This document shows positions 1 through 11,519 of a DNA stretch of 64,000 nt, one piece after another. Origin of the DNA: Beroe forskalii. Its lineage: Eukaryota; Ctenophora; Nuda; Beroida; Beroidae. Location of the stretch: assembly GCA_011033025.1 (NCBI GenBank), contig WFMF01000005.1, positions 1,488,001-1,552,000 on the forward strand, in the 5' to 3' direction. Within the stretch, counting starts at the first letter, position 1. Each line of letters starts with the position of its first letter. The translations under genes and the position numbers were made by a program. The notes under the pieces are model-generated. The model did not search any database. It saw nothing but the letters and a program-made list of their open reading frames with translations, and was not told the DNA's origin.

Positions 1-129
1 CCCGGTCTCGACTAGGGTTGTTAATGCGTACATGCCATTTTACATTGGATAGAAAACAAAAGAGAGTATTTTACCTAAGTATTGTTTGTTCAATTTTTTA
101 ACATTGCTCCATTCTATGGCGTCCTTTAA

Positions 130-600
130 GTAACAATCAAATAGCACCTTTTGATGGCATTCAAAAACAGGCTATAAAATGGATTCTTGGTGAGAGGTTT
201 AATAATTATACTGATATTGAGTATTTTGAAAAACAGAGAACTGTCTATATTACCTATTAAGATGAAATTCTATCTTAATGATCTCTGCCTATTTTATAAA
301 ATTATCGATAATCTTGTCATCATTAACCTCCCAGCTGAATTTGAACTCCTAAACCCTGATGAGCTACGGTATACACGGAAAAATTCTGCTGTTATTAATA
401 AGGATGATAAAACCAGGATTAAGTGTACTATTAAAAAAGTGTTGGAGGGTTTTAAAAAATCATTCTTCTGGAGAACAATGGAAATATGGAACAAGATTCC
501 GTATACCATTATATGCAAGTTCCTGCCATCTCGACATTCAAGGGACAGATTACCAAATTCCTGTGGGAAGCCCAAAATGGCTGGCTGGATTGAACATTAA
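130..600 (+). mobile_element. Decayed LINE fragment, C-terminal end of the reverse transcriptase ORF
   Basis: Conceptual reading from about 165 gives the typical tail of CR1/Jockey-type non-LTR ORF2: a stretch like KQAIKWILGERFNNYTDIEY, then LPIKMKFYLNDLCLFYKII, then FFWRTMEIWNKIP, and in another frame STFKGQITKFLWEAQNGW. Frame changes show it is dead: the final segment is one frame off the longest ORF (187-600). The polymerase core is missing, so it is a short relic. The exact clade cannot be fixed by eye. Confidence rests on the W-N-x-(L/I)-P and TFK...L motifs, which are usual at the ends of such ORFs. Confidence 0.6.
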
Positions 601-1329
601 TTTTACTGTGTCATATAGAGCATTATGCTATGAGATAATTCGATAGGTCAGGAATGACAGCTCCCGCGACGTAAGTGATACAGAATTTTAACTTTGAAGG
701 GTCCAAGGTGATAAGGTAAGAACTTCTTAGGTTTTCTAGTTCGAGTCCAAAAAAATGCTGCTGCTTTAAGGTAACTGATTGATCATTTGTCGACTGACCT
801 GTGACACCACATTTCTCATTACCTTTTTATTCATAGTAGCCTAATAGGACCTATTTATTTTTTATCATTTCAGAAGACATGACCTAGGGCTGTATTCTGC
901 CTCAATATTTAGATAGATATATTTTAAATTCTTTTTTAGTTAGATAGATCTTTGAATTTTTAACCAATTTTCGACCAAACTTTTAACCGAATTTTAACCG
1001 AATCCTGACTCAGGGTTTACTTCATTTGTTATTTAATAATTGAGTTTTAGTATTTGTTTACTTATAGCTTTTTATGGGCACCTAAATATCTATTTATTTA
1101 TCTTGCGGCTCTTATATTTATCTATACAAATATAAGTTGATTGTTTTTATTTGAGGGGAACACTGTTATTATGGCTCGGCTGTGTTGTGTTCCCCAAGTT
1201 ATATGTTGCTTTAATAAGTAGGAAATTTAAAAAAGTGAGATTGTATACATATTACTGCAATATGATTTGAACCTTTCAAATAAAAAAAAAAGAACTTCCT
1301 CACCAAGACGAAGACTACTCCTCCCTCCT
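601..1329. other. AT-rich spacer, no gene seen
   Basis: I see no coding exon, RNA gene or clear repeat. It may include 3' sequence of the LINE relic upstream or 5' sequence of the Penelope-like relic downstream. Confidence 0.4.
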
Positions 1330-1740
1330 CCCAGATCCCCAACACCATCTACGAGATCAGCTGCCTCGACTGCCCTGCCAAGTACAACGGACAGACCAGA
1401 CCTACTGCCCTCTCCTCGACAGAATGAAGGAACATGAGAGATGCTACAAAGTTAACAAGGCAGTTGACAACACTACAGACTGGGTGAAGTCTGCCCCCAC
1501 TCTTCACTCCATCAGACATAACATCGCCTGGAATGACATCCACATCCTCAAAGCCTTTACCTCCAGCTCCCACCTAGACTGCACTGAACAGGCCGCCATC
1601 TCAACAAGGAAACCTACACTTAACAGGACAGACAGTGCCCCCAAATGCAGTCCCCTCTGGAATCCTATTTTCTCTAGGATCTCCACAAAATTCAAACCCA
1701 ACAACTCAGGAATCCACTTCTCCAACTACTGACACCACTC
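1330..1740 (+). mobile_element. Penelope-like element fragment, GIY-YIG endonuclease region
   Basis: The reading IYEISCLDCPAKYNGQT is followed one frame over by RMKEHERCYKV, then RHNIAWNDIHIL and RKPTLNRTDSAP...SPLWNPI. This order (YEI-x-C-x2-C, Y-x-GQT, R-x-EH, a late Glu, then a P-x-LNR block) is that of the GIY-YIG nuclease at the C-terminus of Penelope-like retroelements. At least one frame change breaks it and the reverse transcriptase is not seen upstream, so it is a dead fragment. A GIY-YIG domain from another retroelement class is the alternative. Confidence 0.6.
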
Positions 1741-2410
1741 CATCATGTCTTGTTATAATTTTTGTATTGTTATATTTAGATTTTCTCGTCACAGCTGCCA
1801 CCCATCTGCCACCCTTCACCTGCACCCTCCCTTGACACCACTCAATCACTCATATTTAAACACCACTCCACCCTTCACTCTCTTCAGACAAGTTGACAAC
1901 GACAATCACATGATTCTCGAAAGCTTCTGACTACAATTCCCTTGCATCAGTTATCTCGTTCAAACTTAAATCCCTTGAGGAAAATAGAATGAAATCAATG
2001 GTTTTGATAAGCACATCAACACTGTTTTCATAAGAACTACCTTCAAACTTCCACCTTTAACTGGATCTTCCAGCTACTAATGAGAGATTGAAAATTGAAA
2101 TTATATCTAAATAACAAAACCACCTAGTTTTGAGCACAAAGTGTGTGGCGCTGCAAGCTCTTTAACTAAATCGTCTCCCAACGCCCCTGTCAAGAAAATC
2201 GTGTTGCAGAATGTTGAAACATTTGAGTGCACGCAGCATGAACAAAGGGTAATAAAATATCATGTCATACTTTTAAAATTTTGGCAAACAAGAATGGTTA
2301 ATTTGCCATACCTAAATATCATTTCTTATTTTAAGTCCTGATCATTACAAATTAACCAACAAAAAAATCCCTGTCTTATTAAAAATGCCCTAATAAGGAA
2401 TGAAAATTTT
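1741..2410. other. No gene seen; probable trailing part of the Penelope-like relic
   Basis: Pyrimidine-rich then AT-rich DNA. A short stretch near 1905-1930 (catgattctcgaaagcttct) recurs near 13,462-13,485, so part of this belongs to a dispersed repeat. Confidence 0.4.
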
Positions 2411-2411
2411 G

Positions 2412-2825
2412 ACTATAATTCCTAAAAAATTATTGATGCACGCGCGGCTTTTTGAGGAAAATCTCAACAATTCCTCTAAGGCTTAACAAACTAAGCAAGT
2501 AACCAGGTTTTATTACTCGCCGCGCCGCGCGGCTCCCTGCCACACCATGGGGCCCGGGCGAAACCTTGCTAAACACTCATATCTTTGTTTTATTGCGTGG
2601 CGTGGCGCGCTTCCTCAGGGAAGCGCGCGCGTTCATACACTTATATGCCGCCTTAGGAAGGCGAAATTACCTGGGTCCTAGTTAGGGCAAAAATATACAA
2701 CAGATTTTTTCATGAATTGGTGATCAACATTCAACAGACTAGGCTTTACTGCCTTAGATCGTAGGATGTTACCCTACCCTCGCGCGCGCGGCGCAACGTT
2801 CCACATTTGGACGTCACTTTGCGCC
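2412..2825. repeat. GC-rich palindromic repeat island, shares a 60-bp block with the 50-kb MITE cluster
   Basis: CG-runs stand out in AT-rich DNA. Bases 2760-2822 match, in reverse complement and almost perfectly, 50,191-50,251, which lies inside a MITE with an 8-bp target duplication at 50,041-50,262. The local ends here are less clear, although the word GCCTTAGAT flanks the block on both sides. Confidence 0.6.
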
Positions 2826-2849
2826 CGTCGATGCCTTAGATAAAAATCA

Positions 2850-5800
2850 GTGCGCGGCGTTGAATTCGTTGAATTTGGGATTTTCCTGTCCATTTTTGCT
2901 TCTTCCAGAAGTTTATTGGAACCTGAATAACCAGGTATAAATAAAAAGTTATTTTTCTTGTATACCTAGAATCTGATCAACATTATTCGTTCCACAAAAT
3001 AAGATAGTTCTCTCATAATGGAACGTTGGAACATGGATTGATTTCAAGAAATTTACTATCCTGCTTGAGCTTGTTTAAAATGATCTCAGTGGTTGCCCCT
3101 GGATAGAAAAATACTCCAACATTTTGATCATGTGTGGACATTTTGCTCTCATCTATCTCCCTGAAAATACTTGAACTTATGTAGATAATTCTTGAAAATT
3201 GAATAAATGGACACCTGGGTTAAAAGGTGTGTTTTTAGTGGAAGCTAATATTTTGATATAATGAAAGGAAGTGTGATGGTTTAATACCATAATTTATTCT
3301 ATTTCTATTTCTATACTGTAATGTAGATGATGTAATTATCAGGGGTAGAAGAGTCAGTGATTATGGTTTCACCATCCTGGGGTGATGAGTGAGTGTGTGT
3401 GATCACATGGATGGGTTCATGTAGGGATTCAGAAGGTGGTAGGTCATACTGATTTGTCAAAGGTCAATGGCCCCATGGAGAATACAATGCTCAAAAACAT
3501 GCTGATAAGCTTTGTTTATGAGACTTTGTCACTGAAACTCAATGTTAAAAATGAATGGACTGGATCTAATTTCACATGAACACACAAATTCACTGTCATT
3601 TTCAGAATAAAAGATTCCATCTTCAGGATATCCTCAAATTTGAATGCAATTATAAGTAGTGTTGTTAAGTTTAAAATAAAAAATTTGTTTTCTTAAAATT
3701 TGTTTTCTTATGGAGTATCAAAGAATTATTGTCTTCGCCTAGTGCCTAGTGGATGTTGCAGATTCTATTCAGATAACATGAGCCTCATGTTATCAAAGTT
3801 TTGCAATTGTGTGATGAATGAATTTGAATTTGAATGAAAATGAATATTCAGCTATAAGCAGCTATACAACACTTAAAGATGGTTGCATGTGGTACTGTAT
3901 AATTTGTTGTGTATACTTTTTGTGATTAAATTTTTTAAGATATTTAAAGTTCATAAATGATTTCCTCCAGTTTAGGCTCAAGTCTCAACAGTTCCTGAAA
4001 GCTCTGTAGGAAATATATGGTGGTGAGTAATTATAATACTTCAATCATAGTATTTCAAATAGCACAATATTTTACAGCTGTTGAATTGTTGATGAATTGT
4101 TTTGTGACTCAGCTATAAAATATTTCAAGTCGATGTGCCACTTAAGTATAAAAGTTTGAAATTGAATCACCCTGATTCCTATTGATATTAGACATTCTTA
4201 TAATGAGGCAGTCTGACAATAAGTAAATGAATGGAATGAATTAATTCAATCTACCAGTAGCAATCAATTTGTCATACCAATACTATTTTTTTCAAGACTA
4301 TTCTTGGCCATTCATTATCCACTGAGGAAGGTTGTTGCACTATGTTTCTCAACCATTCTTCATTTGAGGAAGTATTAGATATTATCATAGATCAAGAATT
4401 TGGCTTCTAGTTGAACTGATATAAAGTTGTGCCTAATTTTGTCTTGATACATGATGTCTTAATACATGATGGCTAACCTTTTCTTACAACACTTTATTCT
4501 AGGACTAGTAAGGCTGCCAAATACTAGACCAAGTAATAAAGTATGGTGAGATTCCCAGAAAAATTTCACATTAATAATTATGTGTAGCCAGCTATTTATC
4601 TAAATTACTGGCAGTGTTTTTGTGATTCTTTCTTAAACATGGATTTAATTCTTGGTAACAAATTTCTCTAATTTCAAATCCTCCCCATGCAATGATAGTT
4701 GCATTCATCTCTCTGGCTTTTTGTGTATCTCTATTCAATACCATCTTACCAAAGCCCTGTAATGAGGTAATTTGTTGGTCAATATCAACCCTATGTTCAA
4801 TTAATTTACTCACTGCTAATACAAACTATAAAGATTATCCAATAAACAAACTGTAAATTGTAGTATATAATCAGTTATTGGTACTTAATGCTTGAGATTC
4901 AAACTGTTGAAATTTTCATACATTTTGTTTCTTAAAGATGGTTTTGTTTTTCAAAATAATTGATAAAGCACATTGATGGCTTTACTGTAGGTATATAAAT
5001 ATGATATAGCATGAATTCGTCAAGACATCAATTTAGTGCAATGTCATTGAATCTATATCAAAATTCAAAGTATTGATGTTTTGCATCATAAGAATAAAAA
5101 TATCTAAAAAGCAACCTTTTCATGCACTGTCAGTTAATGTTATTGTCACATCACTGTTGACTCAATGCTTGAAAATGCCAAGTCCATGCTATCAAAGAAT
5201 TTAAAGCATCTACAACTTGAATTTTGGAATGGCCACTAAGCCAAAGTCTTATCTATTTGTGATAGTAGCCTATACTAGATGAAGTGTCCCCTCCCTAATC
5301 ATCTTTTCTGTTTTTCAATAAAGGCATTGGGGCAGGGATTAGAAGTGGTCATGGTGTATGAGGTTTGTGTGTTACATACTAATATTGCATCTATTCATAT
5401 TGTAAAATCTAAAATGTACTGTGTTGCAATTGCAGCAATTTCTGTCAGTCGCCTCAGTCATTCAGTCAGTGTACTGCCTGTACAGTTTTATTTGTAGTCT
5501 GTTCCATTGGCATTTTGCTTTCGTGGGTACAGCTTCACTCAGGAGTCTACTAGTATTGTGTCTGTTCCTTGCAGAGATACCTCAGGTATTTTTGACACAG
5601 GATGTGAAAAAGTTTTTGAAAATTCTTGTGACTTTGAATTCAAACTATTATGAGTTGCAAATTGCAATACATTCATAATAACTATTACCTATTTGTACAG
5701 ACAAAACGTATCAGTTTTCAAGGGTTTAGTTGCAGACTTCAGTATCAATCATAGCTGCATAAACCCCCCATCAAAAGTAGTTACTGTGCTTAGTACTTAG

Positions 5801-7890
5801 GAGGCTGAACAGCAGGCAAGACAGGTACATTTCTGAGATTATCAAGTAGCATATTACTAAATTCGAATTTCCAGCTCAGCACAAAATTGAAATTCAACAA
5901 CTCAGTATAGCAAGATTTACTTTTATTCATAACCCAAAGTTTTTGGAGCTATTGTATGATTCGTTGAAAAAGGTGGGAACTTGAATATCATTGCCAGATC
6001 ATAATAATTCATGAATACATTCTACAGTGATCTTGCCCTCAGTGCGAGGCCTTCCAGTATTAGTATGTTGAAAAATAATATCGAGGGATAATCAAATCAA
6101 ACATCTGTGTGGCACACTCTCAGTGCTACCATGCACATTACACACATATTGCATATAATTTTCATCACCTTGAATATATAGATTTTACAGATGGTATACT
6201 GAGTTATGTGTGCGGCACGGACTGGCACTATAGCACTCTAGCACTAATATTATACATACATTTCATATATCCGATTTAATTCGTTTCTCTCCCTCTGTAC
6301 CGCCTTGTAAAGTTGTAAACTCATAGTTTCCTTGATACTATTAGCTGTGTCAGTGTGTTACACTGTGTTTGTGTGTTGTCTTTGTTGGTAGGTTAATCTG
6401 TTTGTATACTGTATACCTAATGTACATGAATTATGACGAATTGTCTATAGTGTACACTGTTGTGTTTTTGTGCTTTTACTAAGTTGATGAACACATCGTT
6501 CCTAGTCAAAGGTCTCGTAATCCATGACCTTTGACTAGGTCACTTTTATTACAGGTGATATAACTTGAAATTGTTGCTCTCTCAACCCTCATAACGCTGA
6601 CAGAGTACCCGACTCACCTCCATTTCACCCCTTGCTTGACACCTCACTTTGCCAAAACGATCTCCAAGCGCATTGCATGATATTTGACGTTTTACGAGCA
6701 TTTATTACTGTTATCCTCCTAGAGCTTGTATAATGTATTTTGATGCTTTGATCTGTGCTTTATTGAAAGATTTTCCGTAAAGTTAATGCTCTAAAGTCTG
6801 ACCGCCGTATTTTTAATTTGTGAACCAGTTGGCACATTAAATCACGCGATCGCTCCACGTCAATAAAATCGTCGGTTATTGGTTTCGAGACATTTTGAAA
6901 TGAAAAGTTTATGAGACAGCTGCTGTCAGCAGTTGCAAGTGACAGCAATCCTCTGTAAATTTAATATCTGTGAATTATTAATTCAAAGATTAGCAATGCT
7001 TCCACATGATTTTATAACTCATTCCTATTAAATGTCATCCAGATAAAATACTTTTGTACTATAATATTGCACATGTCCTTCATTTAATGTTATGAAACCA
7101 AATAATCATATGAGACACTACTGCAAACATCTCTTTAGTGACAGTTTCATGACATTATGTGATGATTTAATCATTCAATGAACAAATAATGTTCGATATG
7201 CCTAATATATTATGTCGCCATATTATCTAAATAAAATTACCTTAATTGTAAGTTTATTAATACATCCTAAAAAACTTTCGGGAAAAATTCTGAATGTGTA
7301 AGTGTGCTAATTTCTAGGTACATTTCATATTTTTTGCTAATAGAATTTTTCGCGCAATTTTTCTGACAGATTACTCAAAGGAGCCTTCTATTCACTTCAT
7401 AAAAATTTCTTCATTGCTGAGAAATAGACATCTGTAATAGTCCTATCCCTTGTTTTTCACATATAATTGTGTGCAAACCGCTCGATTACAGGAGGGCTCG
7501 AAAAACACACGCGGATTCCCTGTTCGCGTGTCAACTTTCTACATAGATTCTTTCGAAATTGCACAATTTTGCGTGTCTTTATCGGGCCCTCTGTCAATCG
7601 ATTAATCTGCACGCAACCTGCAGATAGAACCTCATAGTCTTGAATTCCATGCTATAGTAGATCTCCTGATTCGGGAATGGGAGATCACGACTGGTGACAT
7701 TTTCCAAACCTTCCCTGATCTCGATGATTATTGTTCTGCTCCTTCATCACAGAGTGAATTATATCACGATTATTGTAAATTAAATGTTTCCTTGTTGTTG
7801 TTCGGCCATATTATTTTGTATATATGCAGTAAACAGTGCTACATAATATTCAGCTGTTCAGGAGTTATTTCGGGTAATGACGTCATTCAC
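2850..7890. other. About 5 kb without a recognisable gene
   Basis: Only short ORFs of low complexity are present. A 73-codon ORF on the minus strand (4592-4813) has no family I recognise. Words such as TTTTGGTGCC or long tandem arrays are absent; the DNA looks like plain intergenic or intronic sequence. Confidence 0.4.
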
Positions 7891-7892
7891 AC

Positions 7893-7925
7893 ACACATAC
7901 ATACACACACACATACTCACACACA
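7893..7925. repeat. CA microsatellite
   Basis: Runs of cacaca interrupted by cata units. Confidence 0.85.
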
Positions 7926-8129
7926 ACTTAGGCCTCTCACAAATGTTGCGGGGCCTGTGACTAAAGTTCTCACAGCAGACACACATGATTTACTCGTTAT
8001 TGTGTTGTTATGCTTTATATGGAATAATATGTAATGGTAGTATCAGCGCGCATATTCCACACATATTTTACAAATAATGCGCATAATACACATAAATTAT
8101 CGCTCACAGTTCACACATAATACTCACTA

Positions 8130-8395
8130 ATTGTAGTTAATTACTAGCACACACAAATTTTATAGATAATTACTTGCGCACACAAATTGTAATGATAATT
8201 ACTTGCACGCGCGCAAATTAAACAGATCATTGCTTGCGCACACAAGCTGTATAGATTATCACTTGCACGCGCACAAATTGTACAGATTATAACAAGCGCA
8301 CACAAATTGTACAGTTGTACGCTATCATTACTTGCGCACACAAATTGTACAGATAATTACATGCGCACACAAATTGTACAGATTATTACAGATCT
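8130..8395. repeat. Minisatellite, about 30-bp unit
   Basis: About eight degenerate copies of a unit like TTACTTGCGCACACAAATTG followed by TACAGATAA. Open reading of the array on the minus strand only reflects the period. Confidence 0.85.
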
Positions 8396-8399
8396 CTGT

Positions 8400-10378
8400 C
8401 CCTCTCTGTGCCCCTGTTTCTCTCTGTCCTCTCGTTGGTGTTGCTAATACCTGAATATATTTTCAGGAGCCGAGAGAACAGAGAGCACGGGGAGCACAGA
8501 GCAAGAGGAGCAAGGGGAGCAGATGAACATACACTCACTGTACGGTGTACATTGTACAATACACAGTCTACAATGTACTACAATACACATGATCAGCAAC
8601 TCGTACATTGTACGTACACATCTGACTACCAAGCTACGCGTTGATCCTGAAGAGAATACACGCAGAGAATTTGTACATGCGTGATGCATCAAATGAAATG
8701 AGATGTAAGGTGTCTTCGAAATGTCAGCCATGATGTGACGAATTGATCATCAGAAAACTGCGGCAATTGGCATATAGCTCATTCTGACTGTCTTCAAAAG
8801 CTCAAAGTGTTCTACATTTCTAAACAGAGTGGCCCATGGTGAAATTGTGAAAGATGTGTAAATGATGTATATAGTCAATAGAAATTACGGGAAAGGAAGA
8901 TTCGATTAGATGAAAGTTAAAATTTATCTAATCTTGATTTTTGAACAATTTGAGAGATGAACCGTTAGCTGCAAATTTTCTAGGACAAACGTAAATGCAC
9001 CTTGTTCTTAGCGCAGTGTAGAATGTATTCTACATTGCTACATTGTACAATTAACAATATACATTCTACAATGTACGATTTCATCGATACACACACTTGA
9101 CACGCACTTGCGAAGTGCATATTATGTCAGTTATGGCTGCATATTATGATAACTCTCAAACCCTTCCCTACACAATACAAATACACATTCTGAATTCCCT
9201 CCCCCCTCGAGAAGGCTTCTTGCTCGTGCAGTGTGTAACCTGACACTTGGTATCTACTTCCTTCAGTTATTAAATGAAGTATACATGTCTCTTTCCTGTA
9301 CACTGCTAAAGCTCGCCTTCTTATTTTGTTGCTGAAACTCATGTACCGATTTTAATCGTATACTGAAATAATATGGTCATATTTCGATATTTTGTTGTAT
9401 CGTTTTGTTGTAGCGTATTTTGTTGTACATAGTTTTTTGTAGTTGTTTGCTGATGTAGGAGTATAATACGATTTAATTGCACTCATCCATAATATTATGA
9501 TTCAGCTAATAACTTGAACCTTGTATAGCTTATGACCTAAGTTGAATATATTGCTAAGATTAACAAGGCAAACGTGATTGAATAATCGGATAATTATGAA
9601 GAGCCTACAAAATAACTATTGAAAGAGCAGTTCATCAAATTGCTATGTATTGGAGATGATCGTTGCTTCAATGAAAGTACTTTTGCTGCAATCAGTGCAG
9701 CAAAATGCATCATCTAGGCCCTATGTTATGATTCTCAATCTCCCGCCAAAATAAGGCGATTCGACGTCATCAATTTACCAAAGTAAGCCATGATTATGAC
9801 ATCATCAAGTCAGTGTAGTAAGTAATGATGATGACTTCATCAAGTCAACATTCTAAGCGTCGCCCGCAATCTTGTGTCGTACTAGTAAGTCGCTGCATAC
9901 ATTTACATGCTACTATTAGTTACTGCTTGTTAACAATGGTACAGCACCATGTAGTTTATTAATAAGGGTGTTTAACATGAGACTCAAGAATGATTGAAAA
10001 TGTGAAGTATCCACGACGCGTAATTAAATCATGTTTAATTTATTAATAAGAATTTTAGTATAATTAGCAATAAATATTATTTTTATGATCATTGTTGGAA
10101 ATATCAAATCGAATTAATGCTTAACATACTTTTAATCTTTGAATATGAATTTAATAATTCATTAATATATTGAATTGTGGTATGAATTGTGGTTAATGTT
10201 AATTGCGTTTCTTATAGTTGATATCCTGCAACGTGTTTTCAGTGCTTCGCAAGAGAATATTTCAAAATTTCCATTTACGGAATCTTTGATTTAACCTCAA
10301 CATACAAATTATACGCCTTATGATATTTTGAATTCTCATTTTAGAAAGAATTCGGTCTCTAGAGAAAGTTATTTAAGC
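8400..10378. other. No gene seen
   Basis: Contains purine-rich tracts near 8460-8525 and several short TACATTGTAC-like palindromes near 8540-8620 and 9030-9075. No supported coding exon. Confidence 0.4.
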
Positions 10379-10850
10379 GATCTGCATACTGCCCTCCTAT
10401 GAGTCTAACCCCTGTCCCTCAGTAGACTAGTGTCATTGAGTAGTTCCCTCCAATGCAGGGGCGTAACCAGATTTACGAAAAGGGGGTGGCGTGTTACATT
10501 CAAAAAGTCAAAACCTGTTAAAATTTTTATTTTGATTGGCTCAAAGCTCTCATAATACTATAAGTATAATAACAAAATGAACAAAATATTCGCAATTTCT
10601 GTCCTGAAAGGGGAGGCAGCCGCCTTCCCCCTGGCTACGCCCCTGCTCCAATGAGTCTCTAACCCTTTTCCCTTCTGTGGACTAGTGTTAGTGAGTAGTG
10701 CCGTCTAACTCTGTAACCCCTGTCCCTCTGTAGACTATGAGTAATGCCCTCCGATGAGTCTCTAACCCCTGCCCCTCTGTAGACTTGTGTTAGTGAGTAG
10801 TGCCCTCTAGGCTCTAACTCTCTTACAGTCTAACCCCTGTCCCTCTGTAG
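10379..10850 (+). repeat. Degenerate minisatellite carrying splice-acceptor-like units, upstream of the OSTF1-like gene
   Basis: About six to seven imperfect copies of a unit containing CTAACCCCTGTCCCTCTGTA then GACTAGTGTTAGTGAGTAGTGCCCTC. Each unit carries a pyrimidine tract ending in TGTAG, which looks like a 3' splice site. The last unit ends at 10,850, four bases before the ATG of the OSTF1-like ORF. A 190-bp MITE interrupts the array at 10,456-10,645. Confidence 0.75.
10456..10645. mobile_element. hAT-type MITE with 15-bp inverted ends and perfect 8-bp target duplication
   Basis: The ends are CAGGGGCGTAACCAG and CTGGCTACGCCCCTG, which are inverted repeats with one mismatch. The 8-bp sequence CTCCAATG flanks both sides (10,448-10,455 and 10,646-10,653). 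TIRs beginning CAGGGGCG and 8-bp duplications are the hallmark of hAT transposons. It is 190 bp with no ORF, so non-autonomous. The intact duplication suggests a fairly recent insertion into the minisatellite. Confidence 0.93.
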
Positions 10851-10853
10851 AGA

Positions 10854-11519
10854 ATGCCCCCTCGACCTGCGCCCCCTCCGCCCAAGAAGCCTAACGCCAT
10901 CATGAGGGTGGTGAAAGCACTCTACCCTTACACCGCCACTCGACATGACGAGGTCAGCTTCGGAGAGGGAGACACGCTCTACATCCTGTCAGAGCCGGAA
11001 GTGGGTTGGTTCCTGGCGAGAGTGGGGCACCCTGAGAGGGGCTCCAGCGGGTTGATACCTGCTAATTACGTGGATGAGAGCACTGAGACCGTGGAGAACC
11101 CTCTCCACGAGGCTGCTAAGCGGGGCAACGTGGGCTTCCTCCAGGAGTGCATCGCTAACAACGTGTCCGTGAACGGGCTGGACAACGCGGGCTGCACCCC
11201 CATCCACTGGGCAGCAGCTGGAGGGTTCGAGGATTGTCTGGAGGTCCTCCTGTCCCAGAGCAACGTGCTGATCAACGTGCAGAACAAGCTGGGGGACACG
11301 CCCCTCCACCAGGCGGCCTGGAAGTGCAGACCGGAGTGTGTCTCGCTCCTGCTGAGTGCTGGAGCTAAGACGGACGTTAGGAACAAGGACGGCAAAACCC
11401 CCCAGGACTTGTCACGTGACCCACAGTGCGGCGCTCTGCTCAGAGACCTCAGAAAGAGCAGTAATGCTACGGCTGGTTTGGATTACATTGACCATGACGC
11501 TGCAGAAGACTCCGACTAG
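10854..11519 (+). CDS. OSTF1: Osteoclast-stimulating factor 1-like protein (SH3 plus ankyrin repeats)
   Basis: The 221-residue ORF has a Pro-rich start (PPRPAPPPPKKP), an SH3 domain at about 18-75 (ALYPYTATRHDEVSFGEGD, then GLIPANYV), ankyrin repeats at about 83-190 (NPLHEAAKRGN, TPIHWAAAGG, NKLGDTPLHQAAWK, KTDVRNKDGKTP) and an acidic EDSD tail. Order, length (human 214 residues) and the tail match OSTF1, a cytoplasmic SH3/ankyrin adaptor that binds proline-rich partners in Src-type signalling. The coding region is one exon here, whereas vertebrate OSTF1 has several; intron loss or a retrocopy origin are both possible. The ATG is the first in frame after a stop at 10,848-10,850. That stop overlaps a splice-acceptor-like TGTAG, so a 5' UTR intron may end there. 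The ORF is much more GC-rich than its surroundings. Confidence 0.92.
   Translation: MPPRPAPPPPKKPNAIMRVVKALYPYTATRHDEVSFGEGDTLYILSEPEVGWFLARVGHPERGSSGLIPANYVDESTETVENPLHEAAKRGNVGFLQECIANNVSVNGLDNAGCTPIHWAAAGGFEDCLEVLLSQSNVLINVQNKLGDTPLHQAAWKCRPECVSLLLSAGAKTDVRNKDGKTPQDLSRDPQCGALLRDLRKSSNATAGLDYIDHDAAEDSD

Noticed and set aside
4592-4813. 73-codon minus-strand ORF with fairly balanced composition
   Set aside because: An acceptor-like site precedes it, but I recognise no family and no partner exon; unsupported.
8130-8395. CRISPR-like array
   Set aside because: Units are contiguous and degenerate with no unique spacers, in an animal genome.
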